DNA of 64,000 nt, from positions 1-64,000 of the forward strand of contig JBEVTI010000031.1 in assembly GCA_041156125.1 (NCBI GenBank). Reading direction: 5' to 3'. A model generated the notes under the pieces. That model did not search any database, was not told the DNA's origin, and saw only the letters and a program-made list of their open reading frames with translations. The position numbers were made by a program, and so were the translations under genes. The DNA is from Paraktedonobacter carboxidivorans. Its GTDB lineage: Bacteria; Chloroflexota; Ktedonobacteria; Ktedonobacterales; Ktedonobacteraceae. This document shows positions 9,472-17,572 of the stretch, piece after piece. The first letter of the stretch is position 1. Every line of letters begins with the position of its first letter.

Positions 9472-10920
9472 CTATGGGTTACATATGCCGGCTGTGTTAA
9501 TGCGTTGGAGCGAGAGGGGGGCGATTTTCCAGCTATGCTGCTCCTGTTTGACTGTATAGACGATATGATAGAGGCTGACGACGGTGCCTCCTGTGGCGGC
9601 ATCTTCAACGGCATTGTCAGTAACCTGAACCTGAATAGAGTTATCGGCTTGAGGGTCTGTATGGGTGATAGTGATGCAAGCGTAGTGCGTGTGTTGATAA
9701 GAGGGCATGAGGGTAGCGAGAGGATATTGCTGTTGATAGGTAGCCTGCAAAAGGCTATAGGCTGCTTGATATTGCTGTTTGTTCCAGTCCAGGTAATATT
9801 GTTGCACTACTGCTGTCGCGGCCTGTTGCTGTGACGCGGATGGAGGGTTGGGCGTGACTGTCAGGCTTGGCGTTGTGGTTGAGCTTACAGCAGTGGATGC
9901 CGGGAAAGAGAAAATGACAGCGCTGGGATGGACTGTCGCTCTTTGGAGCAGAGAGAAGGCTCCGAGCAGCGTGCAAGCGACCAGCAACACAATAGCAAGT
10001 CTGAGGAAAGAGAAGAGATTGCCACCCTGTTTTCCTCTTTGTAGTGGTTTTTTCACGGCACTGGGACCGCGTGGTTGTCCTCTAGCCTGGTGGGTTTGCA
10101 GTGTGTTCGGCCTCTGTCTGGGTGAAAGCGCTTTCTCCAGATCTCTGGCCATGGCCCGCGCCGAAGGGTAGCGGTCCTCGCGCCGGTCAGCGGTGGCTTT
10201 CAGGATAATGGGCTGAATAGCGGCAGGCACTTCTGGCCCCATACTGTGAATATGCCTGAGATGGGGTTCGTTGCCAGTCAGCATCTCATAAAGCACGATG
10301 CCCAGGCTGAAGATATCGTCGCGCGTATCTGGTGAGAGATCAAGTTTGGCCTGTGGGGACTTGTATATTTTAGTACCCGGCTGATCTGTCAGCGTTAAGC
10401 TGGAGCCGGCGATATGCGCGACGCCAAAGTCCGCCAGGATCAGATTGCCCAGCTTATCGATCAGCATGTTCTGAGGCTTGATATCGCGGTGAATCACGCC
10501 GCGCGCGTGGATATAATCGAGCGCTTCCGCCGCCTGTCGAATATAGAGGCAGGCTTCCCGGGGCGGGATCTGCGAGTACTTCTCGATTCTTGCGTCGAGC
10601 GAGCCAGCAGGAAAATACTCCATCGCGAAATACGCGACTCCCTGGTATTCTCCCCGGCTATAGACCTGGATAATATGCGGATGGTTGGCGGCATCCACAA
10701 TGTTGTACTCGCGTTTGAAGCGTTCCAGGAAACGCTGATAGGTATCGGCAGAGCGTTCGGACGTTTTTTGGGGCAGAAACATCTTGACCGCACAGGCATG
10801 ACCAGACATCCTATCCCTGGCAAGATAGACATATCCCATGCCGCCTTGCCCGATAAGCTCCTTAATGGTGTAGCGATTACCTATCGTCTGACCGATAAAT
10901 GCCTGTGGGTTGGTAAGCAA
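9472..10920 (-). CDS. Receptor-like Ser/Thr kinase with extracellular NTF2-like domain
   Basis: 482 residues. The kinase domain is about 15-275 (GQGGMGYVYLARD, CAVKMF, HRDIKPQN, DFG, GTKIYKSPQ). A single membrane helix (FLRLAIVLLVACTLLGAFSLL) follows, then a Thr/Ser/Pro-rich spacer. The last ~110 residues (AATAVVQQYYLDWNKQQYQAAY ... HSWKIAPLSL) have the spacing of an NTF2/SnoaL-like domain; this fold call is inference. TTG start after AAGGA. It lies 268 bases upstream of the other minus-strand kinase, and both may be independently transcribed. The ligand and phosphorylation targets are unknown. Confidence 0.92.
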   Translation of the reverse strand: MLTNPQAFIGQTIGNRYTIKELIGQGGMGYVYLARDRMSGHACAVKMFLPQKTSERSADTYQRFLERFKREYNIVDAANHPHIIQVYSRGEYQGVAYFAMEYFPAGSLDARIEKYSQIPPREACLYIRQAAEALDYIHARGVIHRDIKPQNMLIDKLGNLILADFGVAHIAGSSLTLTDQPGTKIYKSPQAKLDLSPDTRDDIFSLGIVLYEMLTGNEPHLRHIHSMGPEVPAAIQPIILKATADRREDRYPSARAMARDLEKALSPRQRPNTLQTHQARGQPRGPSAVKKPLQRGKQGGNLFSFLRLAIVLLVACTLLGAFSLLQRATVHPSAVIFSFPASTAVSSTTTPSLTVTPNPPSASQQQAATAVVQQYYLDWNKQQYQAAYSLLQATYQQQYPLATLMPSYQHTHYACITITHTDPQADNSIQVQVTDNAVEDAATGGTVVSLYHIVYTVKQEQHSWKIAPLSLQRINTAGICNP

Positions 10921-11071
10921 AGTGTTGTTCCTTATAGGAGTGTCGATTAACTATGCCTTCTGCATCTATTATACCGTAATTTTAATGCAATGTCTGAAGT
11001 CGTCTGCCATTTCTTTGCCCGAATCCTGCAGCTATTTCTTCGCCTATTTTCCTATCTACTCAGAAAGAAAA

Positions 11072-11128
11072 GGCTTTAGCCTTACAAGTAGAGCTTCCCT
11101 AAAAAGCTCTACTTGTAAGGCTAAAGCC
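11072..11128. repeat. 25-bp perfect stem hairpin
   Basis: Arms 11072-11096 and 11104-11128 are exact complements around a 7-base loop. It is the first of three consecutive stems between the minus-strand kinase start and the end of the decarboxylase gene. There is no U-tract. Confidence 0.75.
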
Positions 11129-11142
11129 CCACCCCCAGATTC

Positions 11143-11269
11143 TCAGAAGTGAGATGCATCGGGATAATGAGCGCGACTGCGCTCATTATCCCGATGCATC
11201 TCACTTCTGATTGAAGAAGAGGAGCAATACTTGTACAACCGTATTGCTCCTCTTCTTCAATCAGAAGTG
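11143..11269. repeat. Two overlapping long perfect hairpins (32 bp and 29 bp)
   Basis: The first stem has arms 11143-11174 and 11179-11210 with a 4-base loop. The second has arms 11202-11230 and 11241-11269 with a 10-base loop. They share bases 11202-11210, so a nine-base word occurs three times in alternating orientation and both stems cannot form fully at once. The second stem ends next to the decarboxylase stop. There is no gene in 10,921-11,270. Confidence 0.8.
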
Positions 11270-11270
11270 T

Positions 11271-12746
11271 TCAGGAGGGATTGCTTCGGGCTGCCAGGCG
11301 GCGCACAATTTCTAACAGGGCAGCGATGTCCTCTGTGGTTGTTGCGTCGTGCAAAATACAGACGCGCAAGCAGAAGGTAGCGCGCAGCACGGTGCCGGTG
11401 AGGAAGGCTTCTCCGCTTTCCTGAATGAGGGGTACCAGGGAGCGGTTGAGTTGTTCAATAGCTTCTGCGTTATTCTGCAGATCTGCTGGAGTGTAGCGGA
11501 AGCAGACGATGGAGAGCGAGACAGGGGCGAGGCGCTCGAAATCGGGCGCGGCATCCAGGAGCGCGGCAAGGTGGCGCGCGAGCGCGTTGTGGTGACTGAT
11601 GCGCTGCTCCAGCCCCTGGCGTCCTAGAGATTGCAGCACGCTCCAGAGTTTGAGCGCGCGAAAGCCGCGTGTCTGCTGAAAGCCATATTCGGAAAACCAG
11701 GGGAGGCCCGCGATACCCCGGCCCTCTTCCATTTGCAGATAAGCAGGCACCAGGCTAAAAGTTTCGCGTAAGAGCTTGCCATCGCGCACCAGGATACAAC
11801 CGCATTCGACGGGTACGGAGAGCCATTTATGCGGATCGAGGGCCAGCGAATCGGCGCGTTCCAGGCCAGCTAGCGCGGGCTTTATGCCTGGGTCCAGCTT
11901 GCCCAGAGCTCCATACGCGCCATCAATATGCAGCCAGAGGTCTTCTTGCGCGCAAAGATCCGCCAGTTTGTCCAGGGGATCGATTGAGCCGGTGTTGGTT
12001 GTGCCCACGCTGGCGCAGATGCAGAAGGGGCGTAGTCCCGCGACACGGTCGGCTTGTATAGCTGAGCGGAGCGCGTCCATATCTATGCGGAAAAACTCGT
12101 CAGTGGGAATGATGCGCAAAGCCTCGCTGCCCAGACCGAGCAATTCGACGGACTTACGAATGCAACTATGGCCTTCCACGGATGTATAGAGTACGAGACG
12201 TGCATGCTGGCCCTGCAAACCCGTGGCGCGTATATCCCAGCCATCCTGGCTAGCGGCCCACTGGCGCGCGGCAGCCAGGCCCGTCAGAGTAGCCATTGAG
12301 CCGCCACTGACCAGCAGGCCATAGCTGCCATCGGTGGGAAAATCCAGCAATTCCATCAGCCAGCGGATCGTCATATGTTCGAGATAGATAGCCGCGTGAT
12401 CCCCGCCAGCGCAGCTGGGATCAAGCACGGCAGCCAGAAAATCGGCGATCGTGCCCAGCGCGGCAGGCGGCGAGTTCACCCAGGCGAAGAAGCGCGGGTG
12501 CCCATTGCCCATTGGATGGGTAAAGATCTGCTCGGCAATGCTATCCAGCAGGCTGTCAGGGGCAGTGCCTTCCTCAGGTAGCGCGGCATCAAGCAACTTC
12601 TGGCGTTCAGCGGGCGTCATGGGCTGAAAGACGGGTCGTTCACGCACGCCGACCAGGTAACTGGTGGCTATGTCAACCGCGCGATAGCCGAGTTGCCGAA
12701 ACGTCTCCAGGTCCTGTGAAAGCGTCAGATCAAAACGGTCTTGCAT
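11271..12746 (-). CDS. Group II PLP-dependent decarboxylase (aromatic-L-amino-acid type)
   Basis: 491 residues, the usual length of group II amino-acid decarboxylases (AADC, histidine or glutamate-type). Signatures are the N-terminal DIATSYLVGVRERPV, HPRFFAWV, GSMATLTGLAAAR, SVEGHSCIRKSVELLG, WLHIDGAYGA and the PLP lysine in SLALDPHKWLSVPVECG. The reaction would be removal of CO2 from an aromatic or related L-amino acid, giving an amine, in the cytoplasm. Start after a very strong AAGGAGG. No partner transporter or amine oxidase is nearby, so the substrate cannot be assigned. Confidence 0.92.
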   Translation of the reverse strand: MQDRFDLTLSQDLETFRQLGYRAVDIATSYLVGVRERPVFQPMTPAERQKLLDAALPEEGTAPDSLLDSIAEQIFTHPMGNGHPRFFAWVNSPPAALGTIADFLAAVLDPSCAGGDHAAIYLEHMTIRWLMELLDFPTDGSYGLLVSGGSMATLTGLAAARQWAASQDGWDIRATGLQGQHARLVLYTSVEGHSCIRKSVELLGLGSEALRIIPTDEFFRIDMDALRSAIQADRVAGLRPFCICASVGTTNTGSIDPLDKLADLCAQEDLWLHIDGAYGALGKLDPGIKPALAGLERADSLALDPHKWLSVPVECGCILVRDGKLLRETFSLVPAYLQMEEGRGIAGLPWFSEYGFQQTRGFRALKLWSVLQSLGRQGLEQRISHHNALARHLAALLDAAPDFERLAPVSLSIVCFRYTPADLQNNAEAIEQLNRSLVPLIQESGEAFLTGTVLRATFCLRVCILHDATTTEDIAALLEIVRRLAARSNPS

Positions 12747-13019
12747 ATGAATGACCTCCTTATATCATAGCGCCAGGATCGCGCCAGCGTGGGCCGCGTG
12801 GTCCTGAGTAAAATGAGCGCTAGCGTGCCATATCCGTTGTTGCTGCATGCTATTTTTCCCGCGATCTGGTAGTCTGAGATGTTTCCACTTGAGCATTTCA
12901 CAGACCCGTTCGCGGATACTGAAATCAGGCAGGTAAAACTGATCGCTACGATAAAGTAAAGAATATCACATATAGAAGCCTGCACGATGGGAACTAAATG
13001 CTGCTAGAAGGCGTCCTTC

Positions 13020-14384
13020 ATGAAGAGAGAAGAAAACCATGTTTGCCGAGATGATCCGGCAAATAGAAGGATAGGCGAGATGAAACACGATGGCTATTTG
13101 CGCGACCCGGAGTGCTGGCGCTTGAGGGGCTTTACGGCGACCCTATGTGTGCTGCTGGTACTACTCGCTGGTTGTGGCTTTCAGCAAAGGAGTCAGATGG
13201 GAAGCACGCAATTCCCAACGCAGACAGAGCGGCCTGCCGCGTTGTCTGGCATGCTAACGCAGGTACATATGCTCGATGCCCAGCAGGGCTGGGTAGTCAG
13301 TTGGCAGTTAGCAGGGGATGGCAGCTATCATATTTTACATACCACTGACGGCGGCTGGCACTGGCAGGATGTGTTGACCTGTCGCTCGACGGTCGATCAG
13401 GGCAAGGGTTTTATCAAGCCATGCTCCACCAATTTTTATTCAGCTACAGTCGCCACGATTACGCAGCCTGAGTATGATCAAAGTACCCGCGCCTCGCATG
13501 TGCGGATTTTTCACACTGCCGACGCGGGCCAGCACTGGCAGAGTGCGGAACTGAAGGCCACCGACTTGCAGACTCCGGCTACATTTATTGATGCATTACA
13601 CGGTTGGGCCTTTGTCACCGAGAAATTTCCTGGCGGTGATCCCGGCAGCACGTATATTGGCCAGGAGATCGCTGTCTATCGCACAATCGATGGTGGCCAG
13701 AGTTGGCAGCGCGCCGCGCATGGTCCCGCGACCTCGCAGCTTCCCGGTACCAGTGATGATGGCTATGGCCTGGCTCCGCTGGTCGCGAGCGCGCAAATGG
13801 CCTTTTTTTCGCCCACAACTGGCTGGCTCATGGGTCGGACATATGGCAAGAATTCTCAGCAAGCGTGGCTCTACCTCACGCACGATGGTGGTATGAGCTG
13901 GCAGCGTTCCTCACTGGTCTTTTCCAGCGCTGAAGATGCTTCATGGGCTCCGGTCTTTTTTAATGGGCAGGATGGAGTTTTGCTGGGGAGCGTCTTCGGT
14001 CCTGCTCCCCAGTACAGTCAGACCGGGAAGCTGTATGTCACGCACGATGGTGGCCAGACCTGGAGCGGGCGCGCCGTGCCTCTGATGATCTCCAATGGCG
14101 CCTCCATCGATCTCCAGCAGGCCTGGACGATCTCCGATAATCAGCAACTTTACATAACGCACGATGGTTGGCAGCACTGGTCAACAATCCATGTGCAGCC
14201 AGCGTTCAAAAATATTACCAGCTTTAACTTTATCTCGCCAACGGTCGGCTGGGCGCTGGCGAATAGCCGGGAACACTTTGCCCCTGAGCCCGGCGGGGGA
14301 GCTACTAAAGGGGATGTGATCACGCTGCTCAAAACCACGGATGGCGGGCAGACCTGGCAAGAGACCGCATTTTCGCGGATATAG
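13020..14384 (+). CDS. Lipoprotein with BNR / Ycf48-like beta-propeller repeats
   Basis: A 454-residue exported protein. A hydrophobic stretch ends in a lipobox, LLVLLAGC, so it is probably a lipoprotein on the outer face of the membrane. Repeated units of the form TTDGGWHWQ, TADAGQHWQ, TIDGGQSWQ, THDGGMSWQ, THDGGQTWS and TTDGGQTWQ are Asp-box/BNR motifs typical of sialidase-fold and Ycf48-like propellers. Sialidase active-site residues are not evident, so an enzymatic role is not claimed. An in-frame ATG at 13,080 is an equally plausible start and lies closer to the signal peptide. A 31-bp hairpin follows the stop. Confidence 0.85.
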   Translation: MKREENHVCRDDPANRRIGEMKHDGYLRDPECWRLRGFTATLCVLLVLLAGCGFQQRSQMGSTQFPTQTERPAALSGMLTQVHMLDAQQGWVVSWQLAGDGSYHILHTTDGGWHWQDVLTCRSTVDQGKGFIKPCSTNFYSATVATITQPEYDQSTRASHVRIFHTADAGQHWQSAELKATDLQTPATFIDALHGWAFVTEKFPGGDPGSTYIGQEIAVYRTIDGGQSWQRAAHGPATSQLPGTSDDGYGLAPLVASAQMAFFSPTTGWLMGRTYGKNSQQAWLYLTHDGGMSWQRSSLVFSSAEDASWAPVFFNGQDGVLLGSVFGPAPQYSQTGKLYVTHDGGQTWSGRAVPLMISNGASIDLQQAWTISDNQQLYITHDGWQHWSTIHVQPAFKNITSFNFISPTVGWALANSREHFAPEPGGGATKGDVITLLKTTDGGQTWQETAFSRI

Positions 14385-14395
14385 ACTGATCAAGG

Positions 14396-14463
14396 GGAAG
14401 CAGATAGGCGTGGAGTTCTCCCGCATTTGTACATGCGGGAGAACTCCACGCCTATCTGCTTCC
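14396..14463. repeat. 31-bp perfect stem hairpin after lipoprotein gene
   Basis: Arms 14396-14426 and 14433-14463 pair without mismatch around a 6-base loop. It lies 12 bases after a stop codon, as expected for a transcript-end stem, but there is no U-tract. It is the longest perfect stem of the group apart from the 32-bp one near 11,174. Confidence 0.85.
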
Positions 14464-14551
14464 TGTTCTTGCTCATCTGGTATTTCGTGATAATATAATG
14501 ATAATCGCAGATATATTTCTACTTTTGAGCGAGGGAAAGAAGGGATTTCTT

Positions 14552-15100
14552 ATGGCTGTTGCGCAAACTCAATGTCCTCATTGTCATCAGACAGTGCCCG
14601 CGAATGTCAGAACTTGTCCTCATTGTGGGGTTTATTTACAATTGCCCGCGCAGAATCGTCCAGCGGCTGTTCTTGGGGTAGCTCAGCCTTCCGAGTCGTC
14701 TGCCTCCTCCCTGGTTAGCGCGCCGTTGTTCATCAGCGAGCAGCCGCTGCCGCCAATTGCCACCGCCCAGTCATTGCCGGATGTGCTCAAACAACTTGAC
14801 GCGGCTGCGAGCACCCATCTCACTATCTCAGGGGTGCTGATTGCTTTCTACGCTGGTGCCATTTTTGCTGCCAAAATCCAGGCATCTGTTTTTCAGGCCC
14901 TGGTGTACGCCTTGCCTATTATCTTATTGCTTGTCACAGTCATTCTCTCTGTGCGCGTTTTTTATCCCGCTGGCTATCTTACCGACGATTATCCCACGCT
15001 GCTCAGGACCAAAGATGCGCGCCTGCGCTATAGCTCGTTGCTCCTGGAGATCTCCGTGGGGTTACTGGCGATATCTGTCTTTGTGTATTTGATGCGCTAG
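14552..15100 (+). CDS. Zinc-ribbon membrane protein of unknown function
   Basis: About 182 residues from the ATG at 14,552, which follows GAAGGG. The N-terminal CPHC-x10-CPHC is a zinc-ribbon pair. After a Pro/Ser/Ala-rich linker come three hydrophobic segments (LTISGVLIAFYAGAIFAA; LVYALPIILLLVTVILSV; LLLEISVGLLAISVFVYLM). The ribbon probably faces the cytoplasm. The layout resembles the zinc-ribbon plus membrane-segment arrangement of the first kinase in the window but without a kinase. No specific function is recognised. Confidence 0.8.
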   Translation: MAVAQTQCPHCHQTVPANVRTCPHCGVYLQLPAQNRPAAVLGVAQPSESSASSLVSAPLFISEQPLPPIATAQSLPDVLKQLDAAASTHLTISGVLIAFYAGAIFAAKIQASVFQALVYALPIILLLVTVILSVRVFYPAGYLTDDYPTLLRTKDARLRYSSLLLEISVGLLAISVFVYLMR

Positions 15101-15115
15101 AGAAGTTTTTTAGGG

Positions 15116-15232
15116 ATGCATGCACTTCATTTGGAAGTGGAAGATACCAATGAAGCAGGCTTAACGCTCTATCGTCATATGGATTTTAAACCATATGACC
15201 AGCGTTATCTCATGACCAGGTGGATAGAGTAG
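15116..15232 (+). pseudogene. C-terminal fragment of a GNAT acetyltransferase
   Basis: 38 codons starting at ATG 15,116 read LHLEVEDTNEAGLTLY-RHMDFKPYDQRYLM-TRWIE and then stop. This is the typical last strand-helix-strand of a GNAT N-acetyltransferase (LEVxxxNxxAxxLYxxxGF). No acetyl-CoA-binding part precedes it; the upstream DNA belongs to the zinc-ribbon gene. It is therefore a remnant left by a deletion. Confidence 0.65.
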
Positions 15233-15278
15233 CAAGCAATGCTCCTCATCCTGGCATTTCCAGACGGAGAGAGAAGAG

Positions 15279-15374
15279 GAGTGAACACTGCGCACCCGGC
15301 GCTCTTTCTCGTGGTTGTCGCCGGGTGCGCAGTGTTCACTCTCGTGGTCGTCGCCGGGTGCGGGAGCGTTCACT
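15279..15374. repeat. 23-bp inverted repeat plus partial tandem copy
   Basis: Arms 15279-15301 and 15319-15341 are exact complements with a 17-base loop. A degenerate direct copy of 15309-15340 follows at 15342-15374 and runs into the stop of the DUF4386 gene. The DNA is GC-rich and differs in texture from its surroundings. Confidence 0.75.
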
Positions 15375-16242
15375 CTGCAGAGACGATGCGCTCGGACGCT
15401 TCTGGTGTCTTGAAACCCTTGAAGAACAGCCAGAAGGGGAGCAGGATGATCTCGAACACAGCGACGGGAATGGCAAAGATCGTCCCGTTGTCCCCCGGTG
15501 CCAGGTTGACAAGACCGAACCAGCCAGCAATGCTCCCGAACAGCACTATCAGGTAGCCGATCAGGCCCACCACCGAGATAATCCGTGGCACGAGTCGGAA
15601 GCGGAATAACATCCAGGTAAAGAGCGAGCCACCGAGTCCGAGGATTGGTAGAGAAACTACGCTCAAGCCAAGGAATTTTGCCTGCTTGAGGACCTCGCCA
15701 ATAGTCAGAAACCATGAGCTTTGGGGTATACCAGCCTGGAGGAACGCCTGGCTTAATGGGATCAGAAGCAGGGTAGCGATGATGCCGACCATCATGATGG
15801 TACCCTCGATGATCCGGGAGGCCAAATAGCCGGTCGCCAGGGTTTCATCGAGCTTTCTAAGCATAGGAAAGGCAAACACCGCGATAAAGACAATCCCGAT
15901 GTTGTTGATCGACCACAGCACGCAATCCAATGTAACTGTTCCCTGGTTCGGAAAAACCAGGGCCAGATAGTTGGAGGCCTTCAGTAGCGGATCTAGCGTG
16001 AAAGCCCCGACGCCACTGGTGACTGCGGTCAGCAGGAAAAGGCTCGCAATCACGATTTCTGCCCTGCGCTGGTTGGCACTGACGAGGCGCTTTGCTTGCG
16101 GAGTCTGCGCTGTTGCGCTCGCGGGAGTGTAGTCATTGGTCGTCGGTCTATTGACTGCTGTTTGCTCGGTGCTAGTCATGTGTGTATCTTCTTTCATGGT
16201 TGCGGTCTGCTTGCTTGCACTCATTCGTGCGTTGGTAGCCAT
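15370..16242 (-). CDS. DUF4386 family membrane protein
   Basis: 290 residues with about six membrane segments (EIVIASLFLLTAVTSGVG; CVLWSINNIGIVFIAVFAF; IMMVGIIATLLLIPL; VSLPILGLGGSLFTWMLF; VVGLIGYLIVLFGSIAGWFG; FEIILLPFWLFFKGF). The pattern GYLASRIIEGTIMMVG and a C-terminal WLFFKGF are family hallmarks of DUF4386. The first ~60 residues are polar and low-complexity. Start after AGAGGA. It lies 18 bases downstream of a second DUF4386 gene on the same strand, so the two are probably co-transcribed. Function unknown. Confidence 0.85.
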   Translation of the reverse strand: MATNARMSASKQTATMKEDTHMTSTEQTAVNRPTTNDYTPASATAQTPQAKRLVSANQRRAEIVIASLFLLTAVTSGVGAFTLDPLLKASNYLALVFPNQGTVTLDCVLWSINNIGIVFIAVFAFPMLRKLDETLATGYLASRIIEGTIMMVGIIATLLLIPLSQAFLQAGIPQSSWFLTIGEVLKQAKFLGLSVVSLPILGLGGSLFTWMLFRFRLVPRIISVVGLIGYLIVLFGSIAGWFGLVNLAPGDNGTIFAIPVAVFEIILLPFWLFFKGFKTPEASERIVSAE

Positions 16243-16260
16243 CGTTTTTCCTCTTGCTGA

Positions 16261-16968
16261 CTATTTCTGCAATACAGGCTGCAGAGGCGAACTGGCATCT
16301 CGCGTCTCGCTGGAGATGATCGGAGAGGACTTAAAGCCTTTGACGACCAGCCAGGTGCCCAGCGAAAACTCAAAGAGCGCGACCGGCAGTGCGGACAACG
16401 CTGCTAAGGGGGCATGTTGCCCGACGAGACCGAACATCACGGCGAGGTAGCCAGCGACGAGCAGGACCGCGCCGCCGATGCCTATCAGAGAGAGGGCACG
16501 GGGCACCAGGCGCGCCTGGTACAGCAGGAGGCCCAACAACATGTCGTCTATAGCTGGCATGAAGCTTTGTCCGAGGAGGAAGATGCGGTCATAAAGGGAG
16601 ACAAGCGCGTGGCTGGTGACCAACGCACCTGCCCCGGCTCCGGTCTGCCGCAAGGTCACGACCGACAAAATGAATGCCACGCCGACGAAGATAGTGCTGG
16701 CTTCCAGGACTCGCGAGGCGACGAGGCCCAGCGCGAGCCCTTCGTTCTGCTTCTTGAGTACCGGGAACAGCACGACGGCAGTGCCGATACCGGCGAGGGC
16801 CACGATGATCTCCAGGATACCGCCAATGATGGCGGCAGTGTCCGGGCCAGCGCCGAGGATGTAATTCGCTCCCTTTACCTGGCCGTAGAGCACGAGGGTT
16901 GGGATTGAGACAAAGGTAAGTAGGTAGAGCACGCCTGCGATAAGAGCGGTCTTTCTAAGTGGACTCAT
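16261..16968 (-). CDS. DUF4386 family membrane protein (paralogue)
   Basis: 235 residues, shorter than its neighbour and without the polar N-terminal tail. Segments include TALIAGVLYLLTFVSIPTLVLYG, GILEIIVALAGIGTAVVLFPVL, GLVASRVLEASTIFVGVAFILS and IGIGGAVLLVAGYLAVMFGLVG, ending GTWLVVKGFKSSP. The shared (L/Y)xASR(I/V)xE motif confirms that both belong to one family. Start ATG after AAGGAG. The tandem pair sits beside a LuxR/MalT-type regulator and a small conserved protein, suggesting one functional neighbourhood. Confidence 0.87.
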   Translation of the reverse strand: MSPLRKTALIAGVLYLLTFVSIPTLVLYGQVKGANYILGAGPDTAAIIGGILEIIVALAGIGTAVVLFPVLKKQNEGLALGLVASRVLEASTIFVGVAFILSVVTLRQTGAGAGALVTSHALVSLYDRIFLLGQSFMPAIDDMLLGLLLYQARLVPRALSLIGIGGAVLLVAGYLAVMFGLVGQHAPLAALSALPVALFEFSLGTWLVVKGFKSSPIISSETRDASSPLQPVLQK

Positions 16969-17135
16969 TTGAAACTCCTTGTGTTGGCTGAGGTCATCGA
17001 CATGATGACCACTAACTGATACTCACGACTGGCGCGGCGTCACTCTGCCGCTACACATTTTGCAATCAAACTGCTGTGAAAAAAACGAGAAATGTATCAA
17101 GGGCAGATCTCCTGGTCAGTGGCGCTTGCCTCGAC

Positions 17136-17393
17136 TCAGTCTTTGACATCTGATGAAGCGGCCTGGTCGGGTCTGACGCGGGTGACCGAGAGTAATGGCA
17201 CTCCTAAATCGCGCACTTTTCTGAGCACTCCATGCAACGCGGCCTGATCGCTCACCGGGCCTGAGATGACGGTGGTCCCATTGGGCAACTGAGTGATGGT
17301 CAACCCAACGAACGAGTCGGTCCAGCTCGGCTTCAGGTGGCCTTTGACGGTAATCTGGTAGAACTCCTGTGATATGCTCACTTTCTTCTCCAT
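17136..17393 (-). CDS. Small conserved protein next to MalT-like regulator
   Basis: About 85 residues if started at the ATG at 17,393; a GTG at 17,444 would add 17 residues. The core reads YQITVKGHLKPSWTDSFVGL, then TTVISGPVSDQAALHGVLRKVRDLGVPLLSV. I recognise this as a small family often found beside LuxR or DUF4386 genes in Actinobacteria and Chloroflexota, but it has no established function. It is soluble, with no signal or membrane segment. Confidence 0.8.
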   Translation of the reverse strand: MEKKVSISQEFYQITVKGHLKPSWTDSFVGLTITQLPNGTTVISGPVSDQAALHGVLRKVRDLGVPLLSVTRVRPDQAASSDVKD

Positions 17394-17572
17394 GCACGTA
17401 GAGGTGATGTTCTCTCTCCTGGTTGCCAACGGTGTTTTTCTCACTTCATCGTTGTTGTCGGAAGTGTACCAGGACAGGAGGGGGGGGCGGCACCATCAAA
17501 GGATGGTAATGGGGGTGGAAGTTTTTCCATGCTGGTGGCGAGGGGCTGGATAGAGGCAGGGATGGGAGATGG

